Below, piece after piece: positions 15,654-24,526 of a stretch of DNA of 47,417 bases. The notes under the pieces were generated by a model. That model had not been told where the DNA came from. It did not search any database and was given only the letters and a program-made list of their open reading frames with translations. A program made the position numbers and the translations under genes. Each line of letters begins with the position of its first letter. Position 1 is the first letter of the stretch. This DNA comes from Paenibacillus phytorum (GTDB taxonomy: Bacteria; Bacillota; Bacilli; Paenibacillales; NBRC-103111), in assembly GCF_013141715.1 (NCBI RefSeq), contig NZ_WHOA01000014.1, positions 1-47,417 on the forward strand. The letters run 5' to 3'.

Positions 15654-17045
15654 ATGAGCGAGAATACCACTAAAAAGCCACGCCCGTCTTTGACGGAAGG
15701 CCCGATTGCCAAGACGTTGATCTTATTTTCGTTACCGATTCTGTTAGGTAATGTGCTCCAGACACTTAATGGTTCTATTAATGCCATATGGATTGGCAAG
15801 TACCTCGGTGAAGGTGGGCTTGCGGCGACGTCCAATGCCAACATTATCATGTTCTTCTTAATTAGCTCTATTTTCGGCATTGCAATGGCCGCCGTTATCA
15901 TGATTGGTCAAAATCTCGGCGGACAAAAGGTAGAAGAAGCTAAAAAAGTTGTCGGCACCAGCGCCGTCTTTTTCCTCATTCTTTCCATCGTCGTTGCCTT
16001 ATTCGGGTTGCTTTTCTCCCATACCATTCTGGGGTGGATGAATACACCTGCGGATGTTAAGGATCTTGCCGTTACGTACACGCGAATCATTTTCGCTGGT
16101 GTTCCATTTATGTTCGGTTTTAATCTCATCATGGCCATATTACGGGGTTCAGGCGACGCCAAGACTCCTTTCTATTTCCTGCTGTTGTCTGCTGTTTTGG
16201 ACATTGTGCTCAATCCATTGCTCATTCAAGGCATGGGGCCTTTTCCGAAAATGGGGATAGCCGGCTCGGCTGTCGCTACCTTTGTGGCACAGCTAATCAG
16301 CTTCGTACTGTTGATTGTGTATTTGTATCAGAAAAAGTATTTTCTGCGGATTACGAAAAAAGATATTCCCCTGCTTCGCATTAATTGGATGATCATTCGG
16401 ACTCTGATTCAAAAAGGACTGCCGATGGGATTAAATATGGTCGTGGTTTCCTTAAGCAACTTAATTCTCATCCATCTCGTGAACTCCTATGGTTCTGAAT
16501 CGACCGCTGCTTTCGGCGTTGCGATGCAAATATCCAGCTATGTGCAAATGCCCGCAATGGCGATTGGCGGAACTGTAACTTCCATGGCCGCGCAGAATAT
16601 TGGTGCTGGGAAATGGGATCGGGTGAATCGAATTACGTGGACCGGTGTTGGGGTTAACATCATGATGACGGGACTTATTGTCGTTCTTCTTCATTTGTTC
16701 AACCGTGAGGTCGTCAGTTTCTTCCTTCCTTCTGAGGGCAAAGCGATCGCAATTGGGGTACACATTAATAATATAACGCTATGGTCGTTTATTATATTTG
16801 GCGTGTTTAACGTCGTTGCCGGCGTAGTTCGTTCTGCAGGGGCAGTTGTGTTCCCGCTTATTGTTGCCTTTATTGCCCTGCTGCTTGTACGAATTCCGCT
16901 TGCCACTGTATTGGCTAACAAGTATGGATTTGATGTGATTTGGTGGAGCTTCCCGGTTAGCTTTAGTGTAGCGGCTGCGTTGAACTTGCTTTATTATCGC
17001 TTTGGTAGATGGAAGCAAGCGAGGATGATTCCGAGTAGGGGGTAG
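15654..17045 (+). CDS. MATE family multidrug/Na+ exporter
   Basis: 463 residues with 12 predicted helices in two six-helix halves, the normal MATE form. The first helix region LFSLPILLGNVLQTLNGSINAIWIGKYLG and the GMAMAAVIMIGQNLGG-like loop (IGQNLGGQKVEEAKK, about 84-98) are typical of the DinF/NorM superfamily; the second half repeats it (TSMAAQNIGAGKWDRV, about 310-325). It probably expels cationic compounds using Na+ or H+. ATG with AAGGAG. It is a single gene with a bidirectional terminator. Confidence 0.92.
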   Translation: MSENTTKKPRPSLTEGPIAKTLILFSLPILLGNVLQTLNGSINAIWIGKYLGEGGLAATSNANIIMFFLISSIFGIAMAAVIMIGQNLGGQKVEEAKKVVGTSAVFFLILSIVVALFGLLFSHTILGWMNTPADVKDLAVTYTRIIFAGVPFMFGFNLIMAILRGSGDAKTPFYFLLLSAVLDIVLNPLLIQGMGPFPKMGIAGSAVATFVAQLISFVLLIVYLYQKKYFLRITKKDIPLLRINWMIIRTLIQKGLPMGLNMVVVSLSNLILIHLVNSYGSESTAAFGVAMQISSYVQMPAMAIGGTVTSMAAQNIGAGKWDRVNRITWTGVGVNIMMTGLIVVLLHLFNREVVSFFLPSEGKAIAIGVHINNITLWSFIIFGVFNVVAGVVRSAGAVVFPLIVAFIALLLVRIPLATVLANKYGFDVIWWSFPVSFSVAAALNLLYYRFGRWKQARMIPSRG

Positions 17046-17064
17046 AAAATGAGAAGGGATAGTG

Positions 17065-17093
17065 AAAAGAGCCCGTGAAACACGGACTCTTTT
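17065..17093. terminator. Bidirectional terminator between MATE and yhcH genes
   Basis: The near-perfect 13-bp stem AAAAGAGcCCGTG / CACGGaCTCTTTT with a 3-nt loop has A and T runs on both sides and lies between convergent genes. Confidence 0.85.
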
Positions 17094-17113
17094 CCTACTA
17101 TTTTGAGATAAAG

Positions 17114-17605
17114 TTAAAGCTGGAGAAGATCTCTGTGGATCTTGATGACGATCTTTTTGTTGCTCATTGACTCCGTGATGGAACCATTCGGACGGTGAAT
17201 GTCAGAGGGAAAGCAAACCGCAAACATACCTGGTTTCAGAAGGATTTCCGTTTCTTGCTGCGAGGGATCTGATTCATAAAAAGCAATATCATGGGAGTCG
17301 AACTTATCATCGACGACTTTCGCGTTAGGATGCAGCTTGTAGAAACTAAGCCTTTCCTCCCCGTTTACAAGAAACTGAATATCCGTATATATCAAATGGG
17401 ACTCCGGCATCTGCTCCTCAATGGGACGGGTCACAACTTCCTGCACATTGGCAAACATCAAATGACCCTTATCACCTTCAAGATCATACCTCCCAACTTC
17501 CGCCTCACCTAACTTGCGATTCAAAATGTAATCGATACCCCGCGATACGGCCGGCGGCCACAGATGACGTTCCTGCTCAAAATGCTCAACATCGCTAATA
17601 ATCAT
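17114..17605 (-). CDS. YhcH/YjgK/YiaL family (DUF386) protein
   Basis: 163 residues, a single cupin-like domain of the YhcH/YiaL family. Visible family features are the His/Glu-bearing strands SHLIYTDIQFLVNGEERL (about 69-86), DIAFYES (about 106-112), and GMFAVCFPSDIHRPNG (about 125-140), which carry the metal ligands. Family members are linked to sialic acid, gulonate and beta-galactoside use, perhaps as sugar epimerases or anomerases, but the exact reaction is not settled. ATG with AAGGAG. It is separate from the fsa gene, which has its own terminator. Confidence 0.82.
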   Translation of the reverse strand: MIISDVEHFEQERHLWPPAVSRGIDYILNRKLGEAEVGRYDLEGDKGHLMFANVQEVVTRPIEEQMPESHLIYTDIQFLVNGEERLSFYKLHPNAKVVDDKFDSHDIAFYESDPSQQETEILLKPGMFAVCFPSDIHRPNGSITESMSNKKIVIKIHRDLLQL

Positions 17606-17664
17606 TGTGATATGACTCCTTCTATAACTCCGAATAAAAACTTACATTTACTATATCCTATGAC

Positions 17665-17697
17665 GAGAAAAAAGACCCGCTTCTTACAGCGAGTCTT
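17665..17697 (-). terminator. Terminator after the fsa/tal gene
   Basis: On the minus strand AAGACTCGC (17697-17689) pairs with GCGGGTCTT (17680-17672), with one mismatch, followed by T6. Confidence 0.8.
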
Positions 17698-17704
17698 CCT
17701 ACCC

Positions 17705-18361
17705 TTAAAACTTTTCTTGTTTTGCGCCTTCCCAATCTGCCAAAAACTTCTCGATCCCCGCGTCTGTCAGCGGGTGCTTGCTCATGGACTCGATAACTTT
17801 ATAAGGCACTGTAGCGATATGTGACCCTGCAAGCGCCGCTTCAATCACGTGAGCGGAGTGACGAACACTAGCAGAGATAATTTCGGATTTGATACCGTGT
17901 ACTTGGAAAATTTGGCTGATTTCTTTAATTAGATTCATACCAACTTGGTTGATATCATCCAAACGTCCAATAAATGGTGATACGTAAGTTGCTCCTGCGC
18001 GTGCAGCAAGTAAAGCTTGCGTCGAGCTGAAGATCAAGGTTACGTTCGTAGGGATGCCGAGTGATCTGAACACGCTAGTCGCTTGAAGTCCATCCAACGT
18101 CATTGGAAGCTTAATAACAACATTTGGGCTTAGTTTAGCAAGCTTCTTGCCCTGCTCAACCATTTCATCTGCTTTCAGTGAAACGACTTCTGCACTAATC
18201 GGTACATCGCCGACAATGGAGATAATTTCTTTCACTGTTTCGAAGAAATCTCTACCTTCTTTAGCAATCAATGAAGGGTTGGTTGTTACTCCTGCTACAA
18301 CACCTAACGCGTGAGCTTTGCGAATTTCGTCTACATTGGCCGTGTCGATAAACAATTTCAT
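17705..18361 (-). CDS. Fructose-6-phosphate aldolase / TalC-type transaldolase
   Basis: 218 residues, the short decameric MipB/TalC form rather than the 330-residue transaldolase. N-terminal [27 protein letters not shown], the Schiff-base Lys in VVIKLPMT (about residue 84), and SPFIGRLDD are diagnostic. It either transfers dihydroxyacetone units in the pentose phosphate pathway or cleaves fructose 6-phosphate. Adjacent transketolase (36 nt upstream, same strand) argues for the transaldolase role. ATG with GGTAGGGAT. The pair ends at a hairpin terminator. Confidence 0.93.
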   Translation of the reverse strand: MKLFIDTANVDEIRKAHALGVVAGVTTNPSLIAKEGRDFFETVKEIISIVGDVPISAEVVSLKADEMVEQGKKLAKLSPNVVIKLPMTLDGLQATSVFRSLGIPTNVTLIFSSTQALLAARAGATYVSPFIGRLDDINQVGMNLIKEISQIFQVHGIKSEIISASVRHSAHVIEAALAGSHIATVPYKVIESMSKHPLTDAGIEKFLADWEGAKQEKF

Positions 18362-18396
18362 CCTGTATCCCTACCTTTTCTCCCTTTTGTGGGCTC

Positions 18397-20424
18397 TTAT
18401 TGGAAATACTTCTGTCTGATTTGTTGAACGATTGCATCTGCTGTAAAGCCGTATTCACGAATTACTCGATCTGCCTTCGCTGATGCACCAAATTTACGGA
18501 TGCCAACAACGAAGCCATCGCCTCCCGTAATCTCTTCCCATCCAGCAGGATAGGCCATCTCAATGACAACATTTGCTTTTACTTGTGGTAAAAGGATGGC
18601 ATTCCGCACCTCTTCAGGCTGCTGCTCGAACAATTCACGGCTTGGCATGGAAATAACACGAGCCCCAATACCATCTTGCGCCAACTGCTTCTTCACGTCA
18701 AGTGCTAAGCTCACTTCAGAGCCCGTTGCGATGAGTTGGATATCAGGTGTCGCTGATGCGTCAACATCGGATAAAATATAAGCTCCTTGATGAATATGAG
18801 CATAAGCAAGATGATCCGTGCCCGGAAGCACCGGTAAATTCTGACGCGAAAGCGCGAATACGAACGGGCCTTCCTTCGCCCCCAGAACATACTCCCAAGC
18901 CGCTGCGGTTTCGTTAGCGTCCGCAGGACGGAACAGCGTCAGATCCGGAATCATCCGCAGGGATGGGATCTGTTCGATCGGCTGATGCGTAGGACCGTCT
19001 TCGCCGACAGCAATGCTATCATGCGTGAACACGTACGCAACAGGGAGCTTCATGAGCGCGGACAAGCGAATCGCGCCGCGCAAATAGTCGCTGAACACGA
19101 GGAACGTTCCGCCGAAAGCGCGCAATCCGCCGTGCAGCAGCATGCCGTTTAGTGCTGCGCCCATGGCGAACTCACGGACGCCGAACCAGAAGTTGCGGCC
19201 ACTGTAATCCGCGGCGCTGAAAGCCGCGGCGTCGTTAATCATGGTGAAGTTGGAGCTCGCAAGGTCGGCAGAGCCGCCTACTAGCTGAGGTACCCGCTTC
19301 GCCAAGCCGTTAATCACTTTGCCCGAAGCTGTGCGCGTCGATATAGCGCCGCTTTCTGGGGTAAAGCGCGGTACATCGGCGTTCCAGTCCGCTGGAAGGT
19401 CGCCGCGGCTCGCGAGCTCGAATTGCTGAGCGAGCTCGGGGTGCGCAGCCTGGTAGCTGTTCCACAGCTGCTCCCAGCTGGTTTGGGCTTGAGCGCCCAG
19501 TTCCTTGTGCTGGGCGAAGTGCTTGTAGACCTCGGCCGGGACGTAGAAGTCCGGCTCGAGCGGCCAACCCAGAGCTTGCTTCGTCAGCAGCAGCTCTTCT
19601 TTGCCAAGCGGTGAGCCGTGCGTGCCGCCGTGGCCGCCTTTGCCGGCTTTGTTCGGACTGCCGAAGCCGATTGTTGTTTTGATCTCAATCAGGGTTGGAC
19701 GACCCAGATCCGCTTTGCCTTCTTCGATCGCGGCAGAAATCGCCTCGACGTTGTTTTGCTCTTCCACACGTAAGTATTGCCAACCATAGGATTCAATACG
19801 CGTCCGAATATTTTCAGAGAACGACATGTTCAACTCGCCGTCGAGCGAAATATCATTAGAATCGTAGAGCACAATTAGCTTGCCCAATTTCAAATGACCT
19901 GCCAAAGAAGCAGCTTCGGAGGAAACACCTTCCATCAAGTCGCCATCTCCGCAAATAGCATACGTGAAGTGATCAACGATCGGGAAGTTCGGTTTATTGT
20001 AGACGGAAGCCTGATGAGCTTCGGCCATTGCCATACCGACAGCCATGGCAACCCCTTGGCCAAGTGGTCCTGTTGTCGCTTCAACACCCGCAGTATGACC
20101 ATACTCCGGATGCCCGGGTGTGCGGCTTCCCCATTGACGGAATTCCTTGATGTCATCAATGGTTACATCATAACCACTTAGGTGCAGTAAACTATAAAGC
20201 AGCATCGAACCGTGTCCTGCAGAAAGAACAAATCGATCACGATCAACCCATTTGGGATTCGTCGGATTGTGCTTCAAGTGACGTGTCCAAAGTGCATATG
20301 CCATAGGTGCCGCACCCATCGGCATACCAGGATGACCCATAGCCGCTTTCTCGACTGCATCGATTGTAAGCGTTCTAATTGTATTGATGCTTAACTCTTC
20401 AATGCCAACAGTTGTCTGATTCAA
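18397..20424 (-). CDS. tkt: Transketolase
   Basis: 675 residues, full length. Thiamine-diphosphate enzyme of the non-oxidative pentose phosphate pathway. The PP domain (1-330) has [28 protein letters not shown], the ThDP motif [20 protein letters not shown] to NDISLDG (about 160-195). The Pyr domain (about 355-530) shows [15 protein letters not shown] and [19 protein letters not shown], with the C-terminal domain following. The start is TTG after GGAGGCG. The 19080-19640 stretch is GC-rich (60-70% in counted lines) relative to the flanks. A LysR regulator is divergent, 115 nt away. Confidence 0.97.
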   Translation of the reverse strand: MNQTTVGIEELSINTIRTLTIDAVEKAAMGHPGMPMGAAPMAYALWTRHLKHNPTNPKWVDRDRFVLSAGHGSMLLYSLLHLSGYDVTIDDIKEFRQWGSRTPGHPEYGHTAGVEATTGPLGQGVAMAVGMAMAEAHQASVYNKPNFPIVDHFTYAICGDGDLMEGVSSEAASLAGHLKLGKLIVLYDSNDISLDGELNMSFSENIRTRIESYGWQYLRVEEQNNVEAISAAIEEGKADLGRPTLIEIKTTIGFGSPNKAGKGGHGGTHGSPLGKEELLLTKQALGWPLEPDFYVPAEVYKHFAQHKELGAQAQTSWEQLWNSYQAAHPELAQQFELASRGDLPADWNADVPRFTPESGAISTRTASGKVINGLAKRVPQLVGGSADLASSNFTMINDAAAFSAADYSGRNFWFGVREFAMGAALNGMLLHGGLRAFGGTFLVFSDYLRGAIRLSALMKLPVAYVFTHDSIAVGEDGPTHQPIEQIPSLRMIPDLTLFRPADANETAAAWEYVLGAKEGPFVFALSRQNLPVLPGTDHLAYAHIHQGAYILSDVDASATPDIQLIATGSEVSLALDVKKQLAQDGIGARVISMPSRELFEQQPEEVRNAILLPQVKANVVIEMAYPAGWEEITGGDGFVVGIRKFGASAKADRVIREYGFTADAIVQQIRQKYFQ

Positions 20425-20539
20425 AAGAGATTCGCCTCCATCAATTTGGTTGTATTAATTCCATCTACTCTTTATTATAAGGATAGATGAAGCATTCAAA
20501 TAATTGATAGTTTCGATACTCGCTATAGAAGGTGTCTAT

Positions 20540-21427
20540 ATGGTGAATTTTGAGCTTTATAAAGTATTTTATCTGACTGCCAAAACTGGCAGCTTATCTA
20601 AAGCAGCAAAAGAGCTGTACATTACACAGCCCAGCGTCTCTCATTCGATCAAATTGTTGGAGGATACTTTGGGGCTGCAGCTGTTTGCCAGAACGTCCAA
20701 AGGCGTCGAGCTTACCAAGGAAGGCGCTGTGCTATTTTCCTATATCGAACAGGCGTACAATTTCATTTCACTTGCTGAAGAGAAATTAAGTGAGCTTCGT
20801 AATTTCTCTAGCGGAGAAATCAAAATTGGCGGCAGTGACTCCTTGTGTAAACACTATCTGCTCCCTTTCTTGGAGTCATTTCACGTACAGTACCCGCATG
20901 TGCAGATTAACTTAGTCCACGGAACGACACCGGAAATTGTGAAGCATCTGAAGGAAGGCAAGATTGATATTGGAATTGTCAGGACGCCTATTCTAGATGA
21001 TCAATTGCAGGTGCGAGAAGGCATTACCATTCAGGATTGCTTCGTAACAGGGCCAAAATACCGAGAGCTATCATTGGGAAAAGTCTCCCTTGCTAAGCTG
21101 TTAACCTACCCAATCATCTTATTTTCGAGTAATAGCTCATCACGGAAATTCGTCACCCGACTGTTCAGTGAAAATGGCTTGCTGTTGGAACCGGAAATTG
21201 AGCTCGGCAGCGTGGATTTACTCATTGAATTCGCAAAGATAGGTTTTGGCGTTTCCTTCGTAACCAAAGAATTTGTAGCGAAGGAACTGGCAGACGGAAG
21301 CTTGTTTGAGGTGAATATTGACGCTACCATTCCGTCGACTAAGATCGGTATTATCACTTTGAAAAATATGCCGCTATCGACCGCAGCTTCTGCTTTCGTA
21401 GCAGAGCTGGAAAGCCCGGGAAGTTGA
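20540..21427 (+). CDS. LysR family transcriptional regulator
   Basis: 295 residues, standard. The winged helix (1-65) has the LysR pattern FELYKVFYLTAKTGSLSKAAKELYITQPSVSHSIKLLE. The effector domain (about 90-290) follows with IKIGGSDSLCKHYLLPFL. I took ATG 20540, five nt after GAAGGTG; a TTG 36 nt upstream has no ribosome site. It is divergent from tkt, so tkt and the aldolase are natural candidate targets, as CbbR-type proteins control pentose-phosphate genes, but the ligand is unknown. Confidence 0.88.
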   Translation: MVNFELYKVFYLTAKTGSLSKAAKELYITQPSVSHSIKLLEDTLGLQLFARTSKGVELTKEGAVLFSYIEQAYNFISLAEEKLSELRNFSSGEIKIGGSDSLCKHYLLPFLESFHVQYPHVQINLVHGTTPEIVKHLKEGKIDIGIVRTPILDDQLQVREGITIQDCFVTGPKYRELSLGKVSLAKLLTYPIILFSSNSSSRKFVTRLFSENGLLLEPEIELGSVDLLIEFAKIGFGVSFVTKEFVAKELADGSLFEVNIDATIPSTKIGIITLKNMPLSTAASAFVAELESPGS

Positions 21428-21478
21428 GCCGAGGTGAGAATGGTACCTAAACAAACCTCTATGCCGCCTGAGAACGCC

Positions 21479-21515
21479 AAAAAGGCACGCCTGGCCACAC
21501 TGAGCGCGCCTTTTT
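21479..21515. terminator. Bidirectional terminator between the lysR and dehydrogenase genes
   Basis: The stem AAAAAGGCaCGC (21479-21490) / GCGcGCCTTTTT (21504-21515) lies between convergent genes. Confidence 0.85.
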
Positions 21516-21520
21516 CATTT

Positions 21521-22588
21521 TCACAAACTAACGATCGCTTTAATGACCTTCGACTCAGGCTTCAGCCAAGTCTCGAACTGATCAATCATGTCCTCGAATG
21601 TCGCGCGGTGCGTGATGTAGCGCTCGATGTCGATGATGCCGTCTTGCATGGCGGCACGTACGGTGTCGAAATCCTCCATGGTCGCATTGCGGCTGCTCAT
21701 TACAGTCAGCTCCCGCTTATGAAAGTCGGGATCATGGAAGGTGATGTCAGCCTTAACAAGTCCGACATACACGAGTTTGCCGCCATGTGCGACAAGTCCG
21801 AACGACTCGGTCATCGACCTTGCGTTCCCTGTCGCATCGAAGACGACAGTAGGAAATTCGCCGTTCGTGAGCGTGGCTAGCTGCTCCTTCGGCTGCTGCA
21901 AGGCATTAATCGTATGGTCGATGCCTGCCCAATCACGGCAAAAGGCCAATCGCTCATCGTTAATGTCCATCGCAATAACGTTCGCTCCAAGCTGCTTAGC
22001 CAGGATCATGACGCCGAGTCCAATTGGACCAGCCCCAATCACGAGCACGTTTTCACCAGCGCGGAGTTCGGATCTTCTCACTGCGTGAGCTCCGATGCTA
22101 AGCGGCTCTAACATAGCTGCTTGGTCCAGCGTGAGCCCATCGGTCTTGATGAGATGGCTGACTGGCAAGGAGATCAGCTCTCTCATACCCCCGTCGATAT
22201 GTACGCCAAGTACCTTCATATCTGTACAGCAGTTTGTCTTGCCGTTCCGGCAAGCAATACAAGTCCCGCAGTGCATATAAGGGACGATGCTTACTTGATC
22301 ACCGATTTGCAGTCCTGTGACTCCCTCACCTTCTTGCAATCCTGTGACGCTCTCACCGACTTTTAGCCCTGTGTCACCCTCACCGATCTGTTCAATATAA
22401 CCAGCCAGTTCATGCCCGAGAACACGCGGATAGCTAAAAAACGGCTGATTCCCTTTATACGCATGCAAATCTGTCCCGCATATGCCAATCCTTTTGATGC
22501 GAACAATAGCTTCGCCTGCTTTTAGACTAGGCTCTTGTACTTCCACAAGCTTAAACTTCTCGATCTGTTCACATATGATTGCTCTCAT
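21521..22588 (-). CDS. Zinc-dependent alcohol/polyol dehydrogenase
   Basis: 355 residues of the medium-chain dehydrogenase family, sorbitol/threonine DH branch. Catalytic zinc ligands lie in GICGTDLHAYKG (Cys38) and VLGHELAGYIE; four structural zinc cysteines are in CGTCIACRNGKTNCC. The NAD(P) site is VLVIGAGPIGLGVM. It probably oxidises a sugar or sugar-acid hydroxyl, consistent with the lactonase and aldose dehydrogenase (now broken) upstream, 22 nt before it. Just after GHELAGYIEQI there are three copies of a nine-residue unit where relatives have one, lengthening a surface loop by 18 residues. ATG with AGGGGGAAA. Confidence 0.87.
   Translation of the reverse strand: MRAIICEQIEKFKLVEVQEPSLKAGEAIVRIKRIGICGTDLHAYKGNQPFFSYPRVLGHELAGYIEQIGEGDTGLKVGESVTGLQEGEGVTGLQIGDQVSIVPYMHCGTCIACRNGKTNCCTDMKVLGVHIDGGMRELISLPVSHLIKTDGLTLDQAAMLEPLSIGAHAVRRSELRAGENVLVIGAGPIGLGVMILAKQLGANVIAMDINDERLAFCRDWAGIDHTINALQQPKEQLATLTNGEFPTVVFDATGNARSMTESFGLVAHGGKLVYVGLVKADITFHDPDFHKRELTVMSSRNATMEDFDTVRAAMQDGIIDIERYITHRATFEDMIDQFETWLKPESKVIKAIVSL
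22301..22381 (-). repeat. Three tandem 27-bp repeats inside the dehydrogenase gene
   Basis: Plus-strand units begin at 22301, 22328 and 22355, each starting ACC and ending CTC, with differences at several bases. Encoded on the minus strand as GEGDTGLKV, GESVTGLQE and GEGVTGLQI. The reading frame is preserved. Sequence divergence between the copies suggests an old or mosaic expansion. Confidence 0.9.
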
Positions 22589-22609
22589 ACCTGGTTTCCC
22601 CCTGTCCGA

Positions 22610-23554
22610 TTACACATAGGTTTTCTCGTTATATTCGGGTCTTCCACTAATCCAAGACTTATTGTGAATGGGGGCCAGGATCTCCTGCACCTCATGAAGC
22701 AGCTCCATGTCAATTGGTTCATCTGTCCACGCAATATTATTGCGAATGTTGCCAGGGTTCGCTGTGCTGACTAGTGTCGTAGGGATGCGTTCGTTCGCTG
22801 TTGCATACTGCACAGCCAACTTGGCAATGTCAGTTCCCTTACTTGCACAGTGTTCAGCAGCCTGTTTACATAGTCGCTGAATTTCGCCTGAGGCTGGATG
22901 CCATTCCGCTGCTGGTCTAGTGCTCAGAAGCCCCATCGACAGCGGCGATGCATTCACCAAACCGACCCCATGCTGTTCCAGAACTGGAACTAAATCCAGC
23001 AAGGAAGTATCGTTCAAACTATAGTGACAGTAGGACAAGACGGAATCCAGTTCTTTGTGAGCCAATGCCTTTTCAAAAATAGATAACGGTAAACCGGATA
23101 CCCCAAAATAACGAATCTTGCCTGATTGCTTCAATTCATCCAGCGCAGGAAAGGCGCCTTCAAGAATCTCGTTAAATGGTGCAAACTCAATATCATGTAA
23201 ATATAAGATATCGATATAATCCGTCTGAAGCCGTTGTAAGCTCTCATCGACACTTTCCAGAATTCACTACTTCGAGAAATCGAACGCTTCTGCTCCATAA
23301 CGCCCTGCCTTCGTCGTCAGGATGAAACGATCCCGCTCCAATTGAGCTATTGCCTTACCTAGTACCGTCTCTGCCTTGGTTAACCCATAAAAAGGAGACA
23401 CATCAATCAGATTAATGCCCATATCAATCGCTGTATGAACGGTTCGGATGCTTTCTTCTTCGTTCGTTTCACGGAATACAGATCCTAGTGAGGATGCACC
23501 AAAGCTCAGCACGGATACGTCAAGTCCGGTTTTGCCTAATTTACGATACTTCAT
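22610..23554 (-). pseudogene. Aldo/keto reductase (aldose 1-dehydrogenase type), broken by two stops
   Basis: The N-terminal part (23554-23267, 95 residues) has MKYRKLGKTGLDVSVLSFGA, the Asp of GINLIDVSPFYG, and Lys of LTTKAGRYG, as in D-threo-aldose/L-fucose dehydrogenases. It then meets TAG TGA (23269-23264). The same frame continues without indel (ILESVDESLQRLQTDYIDILYLHDIEF) to the normal C-terminus at 22610. Total length, 315 codons, equals an intact family member. The gene overlaps the lactonase gene by ATGA, so it was once translated in the operon. A downstream ATG at 23134 could start a C-terminal fragment, but this lacks the catalytic Tyr and Lys. Confidence 0.88.
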
Positions 23555-24381
23555 AATTTATAAAATCCCTTTGCATTTAATCCGAATAAGCGGGCTTTAT
23601 CTGCTTCCGACCAATTTTCTGGCAATGCTTGAGTAAGCACATCGACAACGTCATCGTACTCTGCTGCGAGCAAACAAACTGGCCAATCACTGCCGAATAA
23701 AACACGCTTCGTTCCAAATACATCTAGCACATGCTGGATATAAGCAGTAAAATCCTCATGCTTCCATTCTGTATGATTGGCTTCTGTCACCATACCGGAA
23801 AGCTTACAATATATATTGGAATGCTTCGCAATGGCTGCCATTTGGCTTTTCCAAGGCTCAATAACACCATCCGCAATTCGCGGCTTAGCCATATGATCAA
23901 TAACAGCGCGTAAACCTGGAACCAACTTCAAAAGCTGAACTACCGGCTCCAATTGATGAGATACGACAAGCAGATCAACTGGTACATCTTTTTCAGCAAA
24001 ATAACGTAACGCTTCTACAAAATGAGGCTCAAGTATAACACTCGGATCCGGCATTTCTTGAATCATGACTCTAAAGCCTACATATTTAGGATGCTGGCTA
24101 AATCGTTTGTAATGAATATGAAAGTCAGGATCATTCAGATTGAGCCAACCTACTACACCGGCAATTGTATCTGATTCCTCGCTTAGGGATAATAAATAAT
24201 CCGTTTCTTCTAATGTCGGCGCCGCTTGAACCACAATAGTTTGATCCAAGTTGTGCTGGTGCAGGTGGGGTAATAAGTCGTTCGGCAGGAAATCACGATA
24301 CAATACCGACAGCTCCGGTGTAAGCCACCCATAGTCACCCCGATCTATCTTCCAATAGTGCTGGTGTGCATCGATCCGCAT
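23551..24381 (-). CDS. Amidohydrolase-family lactonase, L-fuconolactonase-like
   Basis: 276 residues of the amidohydrolase-2 / COG3618 group (L-fucono-, L-rhamnono- and related lactonases). Metal-site motifs: DAHQHYW at the N-terminus, IDHMAKP (about 165-171), and LFGSDWPVC (about 234-242). The start is ATG 24381 after GAGGAG; an earlier ATG at 24399 is less likely. It is first in a three-gene run with an aldose dehydrogenase (now a pseudogene) and a Zn-dehydrogenase, matching the oxidative sugar route aldose, lactone, aldonate, keto-acid. The sugar could be L-fucose, L-galactose or another; no dehydratase or aldolase is in the window. Confidence 0.85.
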   Translation of the reverse strand: MRIDAHQHYWKIDRGDYGWLTPELSVLYRDFLPNDLLPHLHQHNLDQTIVVQAAPTLEETDYLLSLSEESDTIAGVVGWLNLNDPDFHIHYKRFSQHPKYVGFRVMIQEMPDPSVILEPHFVEALRYFAEKDVPVDLLVVSHQLEPVVQLLKLVPGLRAVIDHMAKPRIADGVIEPWKSQMAAIAKHSNIYCKLSGMVTEANHTEWKHEDFTAYIQHVLDVFGTKRVLFGSDWPVCLLAAEYDDVVDVLTQALPENWSEADKARLFGLNAKGFYKL

Positions 24382-24526
24382 TGAGATTCTCCTCTTCATC
24401 GTCCGTATTTGGTACCGCTTTCTTCTATTGTATCACCAAACAAATCATATGAAATAACGATATCTAGCATCTTTATACGGTTTTTTGATATCATGAGATT
24501 ACGAGTTATCTTGAAGGAGGAATCTT

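Noticed and set aside
23264..23269. TAG TGA in the aldo/keto reductase as recoding (readthrough, pyrrolysine or selenocysteine)
   Set aside because: Two different stops in a row, no adjacent stem-loop of SECIS type that I can see, and no reason for special residues at this variable position; a pseudogene is simpler.
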